A program made the position numbers and the translations under genes. The notes beneath the pieces were generated by a model, which saw nothing but the letters and a program-made list of their open reading frames with translations, had not been told where the DNA came from and ran no database searches. Positions 26,701 to 33,723 of a stretch of 64,000 nt of DNA are shown here, piece by piece. The DNA comes from an uncultured Cryomorphaceae bacterium (GTDB lineage: Bacteria; Bacteroidota; Bacteroidia; Flavobacteriales; Schleiferiaceae). Within the stretch, counting starts at the first letter, position 1, and every line of letters begins with the position of its first letter. The stretch lies in assembly GCA_913009655.1 (NCBI GenBank), contig CAJVWI010000001.1, positions 62,001 through 126,000 on the forward strand, in the 5' to 3' direction.

Positions 26701-26945
26701 TCAGTAAATACATAAAAATCATTTGTGTCATATTCTCCTGGGCCCCTTAGAGAAAATCTCAGACCATCTTTAAGAATCCAGATTCTTGCATTATCAGTAT
26801 GAAGTTGGGCATTTACTTCATTTGGCCATTGACCTTTATTTGGAATGAATTGACCTAGGGCCCGATCATGAATAGTTACCTGGGCATTTAAACTGCCAAT
26901 TATAAAAATGAAAAATAAATATCTTGATAGTAACTGATTTGGCAT
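23721..26945 (-). CDS. Very large secreted protein with type B T9SS sorting domain
   Basis: This 1074-residue protein has a signal peptide ending SLNAQ. An N-terminal module containing GQFIPNKGQWPNEV follows, the start typical of the DUF7948 Bacteroidota family. A long beta-propeller-like region then repeats TYFGG, FYGGS and YIGGSGNDG elements (about residues 220-700), the SBBP type. PKD-like segments follow (FISWGDGQTLSS, FHVFWGDGADAY, about 740-960). The C-terminus is a type B sorting domain: FPNVFTPNNDGYNDF then YNRWGQRVYA. It should be secreted through T9SS. Binding target unknown; adhesion is a usual guess. Confidence 0.85.
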   Translation of the reverse strand: MPNQLLSRYLFFIFIIGSLNAQVTIHDRALGQFIPNKGQWPNEVNAQLHTDNARIWILKDGLRFSLRGPGEYDTNDFYVFTERFEGSLEGKWISMEPTKSSFNYFISGTKEIAKVGGFRKGRMENLYPGVSLIFELNEFGELKTTWVSDEPNQLNALGSRFEGVDGIQSKSSHLSIDLPVGQLIIDCPMAKTRKGSSKVHWRNTDRGWRPVSKKSILIDPVYHFSTFSGSISDNFGYTATYDNKGRTWAGGIVFGGQFPYFNGIQSSFAGGATDVVLMLFSSDGTGLVSGTFFGGNNREQPHSMMVSPDGDLYVFGVSGSDNLAVSANAYDSSFNGGSSIYGGGQTFNSGTDIFILRLDSTGSIKKSMTYIGGSGNDGINELGTLNYGDEARGEILTTSNGVYIASSSKSMDFPNTNGSNLGGIQDGILIKMSLGLDTLFWSSYYGGSSIDALFGLVDLSTQNEDHLFAVGVSKSDGLADSISFQPQRAGAEDAWIIRVDINNGSLEKSTYFGGVDADYGFLVAHNKIGSFNAVGDSNSIVIVGNNKSNLTSINSSWSQSSSSQYFLWSNSDLDSICRIQTFGSGTLIDQNVSPTALMVDECGSLYFSGWGGATNTGGTTNGLFCTTDALQKNTDGSDFYFLVIGNDSYPVYASYFGDLNASEHVDGGTSRFDPNGVIHQAICAGCGGNSNLPVFPHNAYSTTNGSTNCNMAAVQIAFEMQKVDLKLSLNVDTICSGSVAEILGQASRCDSTFISWGDGQTLSSISPIGENHEFSQPGFYTISIYGKDFLCGTDILMNLSIYVTAPTPPSAIMDIYFDSCDASSSIFLVPSDSAKGDLFHVFWGDGADAYYLDNDSIFHFYNEVYVPIELTVVALDTICDLTDSVSYSIKYREPLGKIDLKITVNPCTSVPTVFAQGAAKNSTKIFWYPNGFSSTPLTGAEVIWDLPSPGQYSVDIVIWDSICSIWDSTMVTYNSISPNGDSIIFPNVFTPNNDGYNDFLKLSSSGASSISDFHFEVYNRWGQRVYATQDPRFLWDGRFKNKNLSSGVYFWLSKWTTICGSSGRSHGDVIINTH

Positions 26946-27009
26946 GACCTCGAAGTTACAAAAGTGAGTAATGCACTCGGGTATATCTTAAAGTATTTAA
27001 TTCAATGAG

Positions 27010-28119
27010 CTATTCATTATCAAGACCCTTATTTGCCGTACCGTCAGCCATCAAATAAGCTTTCAAAAAACCCTCAATATTACCATCAAGAACAGAATCT
27101 GGATCCGTAGACTCCAAAGCAGTTCGCACATCTTTTACTAGTTTATACGGGTGAAGTACATAATTACGAATCTGGGATCCCCATTCAATTTTCATTTTTC
27201 CAGCTTCAATATCGTTCCGCTTAGCTAATTTTTTTTGGAGCTCAATTTCATAAAGTTGAGATTTCAACATCTGCATTGCTCTTGAACGATTATCGTGCTG
27301 TGAGCGGGTTTCGGAGCACTGAATCTGAATACCAGATGGTTTATGGTTTAATTGTACTTTGGTTTCTACTTTGTTTACGTTTTGTCCTCCAGCACCACTT
27401 GAACGTGCAGTTGTAATTTCAATATCTGCAGGATTGATTTCAATTTCAATTGTATCATCTACAAGTGGGTAAACATATACTGAAACAAATGATGTATGTC
27501 TTTTTGCATTGCTATCAAAAGGACTAATTCTAACTAGTCGATGAACACCATTTTCTCCTTTTAAATAGCCAAAAACATAGTCTCCATCAATTTCCAGAGT
27601 TACTGTTTTCACACCTGCAACATCACCTTCTTGAAAGTTCAACTCTCTAACTTTATGATTATTGCGCTCTGCCCATCTTAAATACATTCTCATCAACATT
27701 CCAGCCCAGTCGCAAGACTCAGTCCCTCCCGCACCTGCAGTAATTTGTATAACGCAGGATAATTTATCTTCTTCTCCGGATAACATATTTCTGAATTCCA
27801 TATCACCAAGCTCTACTTCTAATTTTTGAACTGCTTGATCAACTTCTAATTCTGAAAGACCACCCTCTTTAAAGAAGTCTAGTGACAATTCTACTTCTCC
27901 AAAAAGAGATACAATCTTCTCATATCCCTGAATCCAATATTTCATTTCTCGGATATTTTTCATCACTAATTCAGCTCTTGCTGAATCCTTCCAAAAATCA
28001 GGGTCAATTGTTAGTTCTTCTTCATTTTGTAATTTTATTTTACGCTCATCAGGTCTAATAAAATTCTTTAGAACTATTAATCGAGATTTAAAATCTTTTA
28101 GTTGATCGTTTGAAACCAT
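27010..28119 (-). CDS. prfB: Peptide chain release factor 2
   Basis: The 369-residue protein has the RF2 tripeptide in [12 protein letters not shown] (SPF, UGA reading) and the peptidyl-hydrolysis loop [15 protein letters not shown] near residue 240. It is a single open frame: around codon 22-30, where many bacteria have a programmed +1 frameshift with an in-frame UGA, the sequence reads straight through ([10 protein letters not shown]). Hence the usual autoregulation by frameshifting is absent. A -7 box ends four bases before the ATG. Confidence 0.95.
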   Translation of the reverse strand: MVSNDQLKDFKSRLIVLKNFIRPDERKIKLQNEEELTIDPDFWKDSARAELVMKNIREMKYWIQGYEKIVSLFGEVELSLDFFKEGGLSELEVDQAVQKLEVELGDMEFRNMLSGEEDKLSCVIQITAGAGGTESCDWAGMLMRMYLRWAERNNHKVRELNFQEGDVAGVKTVTLEIDGDYVFGYLKGENGVHRLVRISPFDSNAKRHTSFVSVYVYPLVDDTIEIEINPADIEITTARSSGAGGQNVNKVETKVQLNHKPSGIQIQCSETRSQHDNRSRAMQMLKSQLYEIELQKKLAKRNDIEAGKMKIEWGSQIRNYVLHPYKLVKDVRTALESTDPDSVLDGNIEGFLKAYLMADGTANKGLDNE

Positions 28120-28123
28120 ATGA

Positions 28124-28131
28124 CAAAAGTA
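28124..28131 (-). promoter_or_regulatory. -7 promoter box for prfB
   Basis: On the minus strand this reads TACTTTTG, a perfect TAnnTTTG, ending four bases before the prfB ATG, so the message would be nearly leaderless. Confidence 0.4.
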
Positions 28132-28153
28132 AGGCGATGACTACCTTGGTACC

Positions 28154-29182
28154 ATGGAAAATACAACAGCGGATTTTCGTTCAGATACGGTAACAAAACC
28201 AACAAAGGATATGCTGGATGCAATGACCAAGGCACCTATTGGAGATGATGTATTGGGAGATGATCCAACCGTCAAGCGATTAGAAAGCATAGCCTCTGAG
28301 ATGTTTGGAATGGAATCAGGATTATTTTGTCCTTCCGGAACCATGACTAATCAAATTGCCATAAATGTGCATTGCAGACCCGGTGAGGAATTAATCTGCT
28401 CGCCACTATCGCATATTTACAACTATGAAGGCGGTGGTGTGGCATTTAATTCAGGAGTTCAAATCAGAACAGGTGGTGATAACTATGGAAGAATTTTTCC
28501 TGAAGATATCAAACGTCTTATCCAACCCGAAATTGATGTACATGCAGCTCAAAGTAGCCTAGTAGTCGTGGAAAATACATCTAATAAAGGAGGTGGGACA
28601 TGCTTGGGAGTCGCTTTACTTAAAGACTTAGCTGCCATAGCGCGATCTAATGGCCTCAACTATCATTTAGATGGAGCAAGAGTATTTAACGCAATTGTCA
28701 GGGATAATGAATCTTCAGAAGACTATAACTTTTTTGATACTATATCGATATGCTTAAGCAAGGGACTTGGAGCTCCAGTAGGATCTTTACTTTTAGGAAA
28801 TAAAGACTTCATATCTCAGGGAAAAAGAGTTAGGAAAAGGTTTGGGGGAGGAATGCGACAAAGCGGTTATCTCGCTGCAGCAGGAATTTATGCCTTAGAA
28901 AATAACATTAACCGTTTATCATTAGATCATGATTTGGCTCAAAGAATATTTATCAAATTGAGTCAACTTGATTTTATAGCTGAAATAAAACCGGTTCAAA
29001 GTAACATTGTATTATTCAGAGTTAAGAATTCAACAAGCACTATTGACCTCCATAATCACTTGCTTTTAAGAAATATTCTTATCATACTAATGGATAAAGA
29101 CTGGATGAGAATTGTTACGCACCTCGATATTAAAGAAAAACATATTCAAGATTTATTCGAGGGTCTATCAACTTTTTCCTGA
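28154..29182 (+). CDS. ltaE: Threonine aldolase (low-specificity type)
   Basis: The 342-residue PLP enzyme has the family start DFRSDTVTKPT, GDDVLGDDPTV near residue 31, CPSGTMTNQIA near 58, LDGARVFNA near 172 and SICLSKGLGAPVGSLL near 196 with the PLP-binding Lys. It cleaves L-threonine or allo-threonine to glycine and acetaldehyde. A glycine-cleavage gene, gcvP, lies elsewhere in the window, which is compatible with use of the glycine. Its 3' end overlaps recX by 37 bases on the opposite strand. Confidence 0.93.
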   Translation: MENTTADFRSDTVTKPTKDMLDAMTKAPIGDDVLGDDPTVKRLESIASEMFGMESGLFCPSGTMTNQIAINVHCRPGEELICSPLSHIYNYEGGGVAFNSGVQIRTGGDNYGRIFPEDIKRLIQPEIDVHAAQSSLVVVENTSNKGGGTCLGVALLKDLAAIARSNGLNYHLDGARVFNAIVRDNESSEDYNFFDTISICLSKGLGAPVGSLLLGNKDFISQGKRVRKRFGGGMRQSGYLAAAGIYALENNINRLSLDHDLAQRIFIKLSQLDFIAEIKPVQSNIVLFRVKNSTSTIDLHNHLLLRNILIILMDKDWMRIVTHLDIKEKHIQDLFEGLSTFS

Positions 29183-29631
29183 AGTAAGTCAAGTATTAAA
29201 TCATTTTCAAAACCTCTATTTTGAAAATATTTTAATAATGCTGATTGACTATATTTCGTGTGAGTAATTAGCAACCGCTTAGAAATTAAAATATCCAGAC
29301 AATTTCTGTATTCTATGTCATCAATTTCTGAAAGTCCAATTTTTATACATTTGGAGGTCACTCCTTTCGAGATGAGGGATTGCTGAATCTTTATTCGTCC
29401 CCATTTTTTAATATTAAATTTTCCTCTTGCATAGGCACGAGAATACCTTTCTTCAGATAGATAACCTTCCAAAATCAAGTCCGATAATATATTATCTATG
29501 ACATCACTAGTTAAGCCCATTTGGGCCAATCTAATTTTCACTTCACTCTGACATCTCTCCTGAAACGAACAATATTTTCGGATTGCCGTCTTGGCAATTT
29601 CAAAGTCAAAAAAAATTTTACTCTTAAACAT
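29146..29631 (-). CDS. recX: Regulatory protein RecX
   Basis: The 161-residue protein has RecX three-helix repeats: AIRKYCSFQERCQSEV, ILEGYLSEERYSRAYARGKF and IKIQQSLISKGV. RecX binds inside the RecA filament groove and limits recombination. recA itself is about 26 kb away in this window. It lies downstream of rng on the same strand, separated by a terminator-like hairpin. Its end overlaps the convergent threonine aldolase gene. Confidence 0.88.
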   Translation of the reverse strand: MFKSKIFFDFEIAKTAIRKYCSFQERCQSEVKIRLAQMGLTSDVIDNILSDLILEGYLSEERYSRAYARGKFNIKKWGRIKIQQSLISKGVTSKCIKIGLSEIDDIEYRNCLDILISKRLLITHTKYSQSALLKYFQNRGFENDLILDLLQEKVDRPSNKS

Positions 29632-29640
29632 AATCTTTTA

Positions 29641-29674
29641 AAAATAGCTAAAGCGGATATTTACCGCTTTAGCA
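29641..29674 (-). terminator. Hairpin terminator after rng
   Basis: GCTAAAGCGG (29647-29656) pairs with CCGCTTTAGC (29664-29673) across a seven-base loop. Reading on the minus strand it runs into a short T tract. It lies between the rng stop and recX start, so recX probably has its own or a read-through promoter. Confidence 0.7.
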
Positions 29675-29697
29675 TAAATTTATTTTTAAAAAAAAAA

Positions 29698-31248
29698 TTA
29701 GCCCATTTTTCTATTTTTTGAATCTGCGAAACGATACTCCAACATTTTAAAGGCATCTCTTTCAACAACTTGTAATTTCATTCCATATGAGCGTGACCAT
29801 TTTTTAAATCGGCGATTCCATAGATATCCTGTTGTTAAATATGCATGAATGAAAGGATGTACATGAAGAAATATAGTCTCGTTTCTTCCTTTTGATTTCA
29901 TACGCCCAACGATTTGATCAAATTTTTGCTCAAGTGCCGTAATCATGGTGATTGGAGCTTCAACCAGAGAGTCAGGGTTTTCTTCCTTAGTTTCAATTCT
30001 CTGAGCAGGTCTAACTCTTTGTCTTGTGATTTCGATCAACCCAAATCTTGACGGAGGCAATATCTTATGACGAGCCCGATCAACAGACATGACTTCCTTC
30101 ATTTTTTCAAATAAAGCCTTACGATGCTCAGCAGTATTCATATCAATAAAATCAATACAAATTATACCGCCCATGTCACGTAACCGCAGTTGACGACCAA
30201 TTTCTTCAGCTGCCATTATATTAACAGCCAAAGCATTTTCTTCTTGGCTTTCTCCTTTACTCGATCTATTTCCGCTGTTAACGTCAATTACATGCATTGC
30301 TTCAGTATGCTCAATAATCAAATAAGTTCCCTTACCCATATTAACGGTTCTGCCAAATGCAGATTTCAGCTGTCTATCAACACCATATTGCTGAAAAATC
30401 GGAACAGATGAATTATGAAACTTAACAATTGAAGATTTTTCTGGAGCGATAGATTCGATAAATTCTTTAATTTCAGCATGCAGACTTTGGTCATCTACGA
30501 CTATTTGATCAAAAGAATCATTAAATACATCTCGCAAGTATGCACTTGCCCTGTCCATCTCTTGTAAAACACACTTGCGTGGTTTTGCATTACGAAGATT
30601 TCTATGCAAAATTTTCCACCTTTTCAATAAATCGGCTAAATCAGCCTTTAAATCTTCAGCGGATGCGCCATCAGCAACAGTGCGAACTATCACACCAAAA
30701 CCTTTTGGACGTATGGATTGAACAAGCTTACGCAGTCTATCTTTCTCTTTTCTTTCGCGGATCTTCTGAGAAACGGATATTCTATCCGTAAACGGCACCA
30801 AAACGATAAATCGTCCTGCAATCGATATCTCAGATGTAACCCTTGGACCTTTAGTCGAAATGGGTTCCTTTACCACTTGAATCAGGATTTCATCTCCTGA
30901 CTTAATGGTGTTCTCCATCTCCCCGTCCTTGTTTATTAGGGGAAGTAACCCGAAATCAGCAATGTTTGATGACTGTTTTCCGAGATGAACTTTTTTATTA
31001 AAGGATAACCATGAAGAAATTTGTGGCCCTAAGTCATGATAGTGTAGAAAAGCATCTTTTTCATATCCTACATCTATAAAAGCGGCATTTAAACTAGTTG
31101 CGAGTTTTCGCACCTGACCTAAATACACATCGCCAACCGAAAACTGCTGTTTTGCATTTTCATTGACTAGCTCAACTAAACGACCATCTTTGAGAAGAGA
31201 AATAACTGCGTTCGACTCATTCGCTTGAATGATTAACTCGGTACGCAT
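29698..31248 (-). CDS. rng: Ribonuclease E/G family protein
   Basis: The 516-residue protein has an S1-like RNA-binding domain (about residues 35-125, GDVYLGQVRKLATSLNAAFIDVG) and the catalytic RNase E/G core. The core has HVIDVNSGNRSS near 310 and GGIICIDFIDM near 350, containing two metal-binding Asp, then the RFGLIEITRQRVRPA segment. It lacks the extended scaffold domain of RNase E, so it is the RNase G-like form usual in Bacteroidota. It processes rRNA and mRNA. A COX24-like ribosomal-type gene lies just upstream. Confidence 0.92.
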   Translation of the reverse strand: MRTELIIQANESNAVISLLKDGRLVELVNENAKQQFSVGDVYLGQVRKLATSLNAAFIDVGYEKDAFLHYHDLGPQISSWLSFNKKVHLGKQSSNIADFGLLPLINKDGEMENTIKSGDEILIQVVKEPISTKGPRVTSEISIAGRFIVLVPFTDRISVSQKIRERKEKDRLRKLVQSIRPKGFGVIVRTVADGASAEDLKADLADLLKRWKILHRNLRNAKPRKCVLQEMDRASAYLRDVFNDSFDQIVVDDQSLHAEIKEFIESIAPEKSSIVKFHNSSVPIFQQYGVDRQLKSAFGRTVNMGKGTYLIIEHTEAMHVIDVNSGNRSSKGESQEENALAVNIMAAEEIGRQLRLRDMGGIICIDFIDMNTAEHRKALFEKMKEVMSVDRARHKILPPSRFGLIEITRQRVRPAQRIETKEENPDSLVEAPITMITALEQKFDQIVGRMKSKGRNETIFLHVHPFIHAYLTTGYLWNRRFKKWSRSYGMKLQVVERDAFKMLEYRFADSKNRKMG

Positions 31249-31260
31249 AATTATTTATAT

Positions 31261-31350
31261 TTATTTCTTCTTATGTCGGTTCTTGCGCAAGCGCTTTTTC
31301 CTTTTGTGGGTTGCCATCTTGTGGCGCTTTCTTTTTTTACCGCTAGGCAT
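31261..31350 (-). CDS. 29-residue COX24/AURKAIP1-domain protein (ribosome-associated type)
   Basis: A frame of 29 codons on the minus strand begins MPSGKKRKRHKMATHK and ends RKNRHKKK. It is nearly all Lys, Arg and His. Short proteins with this KRKRHKMxxHK pattern are common in Bacteroidota and are annotated as AURKAIP1/COX24 domain proteins, related to small-subunit proteins such as mycobacterial bS22 and mitochondrial mS38. It is usually found beside rng and HU, exactly as here. It is easily missed because it is short. A ribosomal role is inferred by homology. Confidence 0.85.
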   Translation of the reverse strand: MPSGKKRKRHKMATHKRKKRLRKNRHKKK

Positions 31351-31374
31351 ATTTTATTTATTTAAATGAAACAA

Positions 31375-31878
31375 TCATTGAACTTTATCGGATTCCGATT
31401 GACTTTCCCCTTGATAACTCGCTAAAAGAGCTCTCAATTCGGAATCGCGGGATGAGTTTGGATATTCTTCTAAAAAAAACACCAGATCTTTAATGGCAAC
31501 TTCTGTATATCCTTGCTGAAATCGAGCTATAGCTAAAGATTCCAAAGCATAAGCATCAGAAGGATCAATTCTTAGAACTTTTAGAAAACGATTTACCGCC
31601 TTGCCCCATTGACCAGACATTACAGAAAATTGACCAAGATAAAATTGAGCATCTCGATGATTTGAATCCGTATCAATTACTTCTCTAAGAGAAAAAATAG
31701 CTTCCATGGGATTACCATTTCCCGACTCGATCATCTCCACAGCAACTTGAACTTTTTCATCCAAAGGGCTTAATTTTTCAATACTCTTTTCTGTCTCTTT
31801 CAAAACGTTCGGAAACAATAGAACAGCAGCCATTATGATGCCTACTAATCCAATTGCTAATGTTCGCGAACGTTTCAT
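31375..31878 (-). CDS. Membrane-anchored TPR protein
   Basis: The 167-residue protein has one N-terminal hydrophobic segment (about residues 7-23) and then about three tetratricopeptide repeats (DAQFYLGQFSVMSGQW, DAYALESLAIARFQQGYTE), so it is anchored with its helical repeats in the periplasm. It lies 10 bases after the HU gene and 24 bases before the COX24-like gene on the same strand; the TPR-HU order is conserved in Bacteroidota. Its binding partner is unknown. Confidence 0.8.
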   Translation of the reverse strand: MKRSRTLAIGLVGIIMAAVLLFPNVLKETEKSIEKLSPLDEKVQVAVEMIESGNGNPMEAIFSLREVIDTDSNHRDAQFYLGQFSVMSGQWGKAVNRFLKVLRIDPSDAYALESLAIARFQQGYTEVAIKDLVFFLEEYPNSSRDSELRALLASYQGESQSESDKVQ

Positions 31879-31888
31879 TTGATCTGAT

Positions 31889-32182
31889 TTATTTATTTAC
31901 TGAAACATTACTTTTTACGCTTTCAGCAAAAGTCTTTGCAGGCTTAAAGGCTGGAATGTAATGAGCAGGAATTATTAGAGTTGTATTCTTTGATATGTTG
32001 CGACCAGTCTTTTCAGCTCGCTTTTTCAAAACAAAACTTCCAAAACCTCTCAAATATACGTTTTCTCCAGACTCCATGTTAGTCTTTACTTCTCGCATGA
32101 AATTTTCTACAACGGCTAAAACATCTGACTTTTCCATGCCAGTTCTATCTGCTATGCGAGTAACAATATCCGCTTTTGTCAT
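31889..32182 (-). CDS. HU-family DNA-binding protein
   Basis: The 97-residue protein has the HU/IHF fold pattern: TKADIVTRIADRTGM at the start, VYLRGFGSFVLKKRAEKTGRNI (the conserved GFG..xxxxRxxRxGRNP region) and a basic arm toward the C-terminus with PAFKPAK. It binds and bends DNA as a nucleoid protein. It is divergent from mutY and followed by the TPR gene. Its promoter has both -33 and -7 elements at 32234-32264. Confidence 0.93.
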   Translation of the reverse strand: MTKADIVTRIADRTGMEKSDVLAVVENFMREVKTNMESGENVYLRGFGSFVLKKRAEKTGRNISKNTTLIIPAHYIPAFKPAKTFAESVKSNVSVNK

Positions 32183-32233
32183 GTTGAATTATTTTTTATG
32201 TGAGCCCTAAAAATGGGTTTAAATTAGCGGGCG

Positions 32234-32264
32234 CAAAGTTAGGCAATTGTGAGTGATTCAACAA
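32234..32264 (-). promoter_or_regulatory. Promoter of the HU gene
   Basis: On the minus strand TAACTTTG (32234-32241) is a perfect -7 box, and a TTG at 32262-32264 lies 20 bases upstream of it. The ATG is about 50 bases downstream. It reaches up to the mutY start. Confidence 0.6.
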
Positions 32265-32266
32265 TT

Positions 32267-33283
32267 ATGATAAATAAAATTCAAACAGATCTAATAAAGT
32301 GGTTTGATAATCATGGACGCTCATTGCCATGGCGAAGAACAAAAGACCCGTATGCAATATGGTTAAGTGAGATAATACTACAACAAACCCGGATAGATCA
32401 GGGCCTCAAATATTGGGAGAATTTCTTAAGGGAATTTCCCGATGTGAAGAGTCTTTCGATGGCTAAAGAGAGCGAAATATTAGCTTTATGGTCAGGTTTG
32501 GGATATTACAGCCGAGCGAGAAATATATATAAAGCAGCGCATATTTTAGTATCTAAATATGAAAGTCAATTTCCAAAAACATCTTCAGAACTATTAAAAA
32601 TCCCAGGGATAGGACCATATACAGCAGCTGCCATATCCTCGATCTGCTTTGGGGAAGTGACCCCTGCACTTGATGGAAATGCATTTCGAGTTTATTCTAG
32701 ACTCTTTGCAATGAGTTCTCCAATTGAAAAGCGATCAACAATTAAAGACATATGGACCCTGGCGTTACCTCTAATATCTAACAAGAGTCCGGGAGATAGT
32801 AATCAAGCCATAATGGATATTGGCTCAACTATATGTAAACCTAAAAACCCAAATTGCCCAGAATGCCCTCTCGAGGAAAATTGTATTTCAAGAAGATCTG
32901 GTATCCAACATGAGTTCCCTGTGAAATTAAAATCTATAAAAATTAAAGAAATAGAAAAATTTTACGTGCTTCTGAAGAGGGGCGAGAAATATGGTTTAAT
33001 TAGACGTCCAAAAAGTGGAATATGGGGCGGACTTTGGACACCCTTGGAATTAATTCCTGAAGATTGGGAGTTAGCCAAGACAAATAAAAATATTGATGAG
33101 AGTAATATTAAATATCTAAAACATCTTTTATCCCACAGGAAAATGAATCTTTATTTCACATACTGGATCGGGGATACATTTCCTGAGAATAAAGAAATAC
33201 AATGGTTCTCTGAACAAGATTTGAAAAGACTAGCCTTTCCTGCCCCAATAATAAAAATATTAAGTGAAAAAAGTTACTTTTGA
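32267..33283 (+). CDS. mutY: A/G-specific adenine glycosylase MutY
   Basis: I use the ATG at 32267 (MINKIQTDLIKWFDNHG); a GTG 18 bases earlier is also possible. The product of 338 residues has EIILQQTRIDQG near residue 35 (catalytic Glu), the helix-hairpin-helix LLKIPGIGPYTAAAI and the Asp segment TPALDGNAFRVYSR. The iron-sulfur loop CKPKNPNCPECPLEENC keeps all four cysteines, in contrast to the Nth in this window. A NUDIX-like C-terminal domain reads 8-oxoguanine. It removes A opposite 8-oxoG. Gene order HU-mutY-(ssb)-gldE-gldD is typical of Bacteroidota. Confidence 0.95.
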   Translation: MINKIQTDLIKWFDNHGRSLPWRRTKDPYAIWLSEIILQQTRIDQGLKYWENFLREFPDVKSLSMAKESEILALWSGLGYYSRARNIYKAAHILVSKYESQFPKTSSELLKIPGIGPYTAAAISSICFGEVTPALDGNAFRVYSRLFAMSSPIEKRSTIKDIWTLALPLISNKSPGDSNQAIMDIGSTICKPKNPNCPECPLEENCISRRSGIQHEFPVKLKSIKIKEIEKFYVLLKRGEKYGLIRRPKSGIWGGLWTPLELIPEDWELAKTNKNIDESNIKYLKHLLSHRKMNLYFTYWIGDTFPENKEIQWFSEQDLKRLAFPAPIIKILSEKSYF

Positions 33284-33304
33284 GATTTAATATCTTTAAA
33301 TAAA

Positions 33305-33691
33305 ATGCGGGTTGCATAAATAAATCGAGACTGGTAGATAACCTAGGAATAGACACTGAAAGAATAAATTTTGATAAAAAAATAAAACTCCCCATCAATA
33401 AATCAGAAATTACACAGATAAAAAGGGTTAAAAAAAGATCACCGAATGGCTCAAAATTATTTTCAATCACATAGATTAACAGAGGTTTTGGAGTGATGCC
33501 TTAAATGAAGACAAAATATTCATTCAAGGTATAATGAGATCTAGGCAATGAACAGATGAAAATAGCAACACCAGATATAATTTTAAATAGCTACTATCTC
33601 TATAAGAATCTTGGAGCCGAACATCAGTAATGAAAATGATGTAAATTCGCAAATGGCTGGCGATAATCAAAATAATTATTTGCCGTTTTAA
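33305..33691 (+). pseudogene. ssb: Degraded single-stranded DNA-binding protein gene
   Basis: No intact frame exists here, but fragments in different frames match SSB in order. INKSRLVDNLGIDTE (from 33316) resembles INKxxLVGNLGxDPE. NFDKKIKLPINKSE (from 33367) resembles the next strand. ITEWLKIIFNH (33438-33470) resembles ITEWHNIxxFN. RLTEVLE resembles RLAEVLEKY. LNEDKIFIQGIMRSRQ (from 33501) resembles KGDKIFIQGxxRSRxW, then a stop, then TDENSNTRYNF. The 3' end encodes SQMAGDNQNNYLPF and TAA, the usual SSB acidic tail ending in LPF. At least two stops and several frameshifts separate these. This is the standard place for ssb in the block. The functional ssb must lie elsewhere. Confidence 0.82.
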
Positions 33692-33723
33692 CATATCCAG
33701 TACATTGATCTAAATCATTATAA

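Noticed and set aside
33156-33470. 104-codon minus-strand frame overlapping the end of mutY and the ssb relic
   Set aside because: Low-complexity hydrophobic product, mostly antisense to mutY and the decayed ssb; no domain recognised.
33305-33691. Explaining the ssb lesions as one sequencing error
   Set aside because: Several separate frameshifts and stops would be needed, while both flanking genes are intact.
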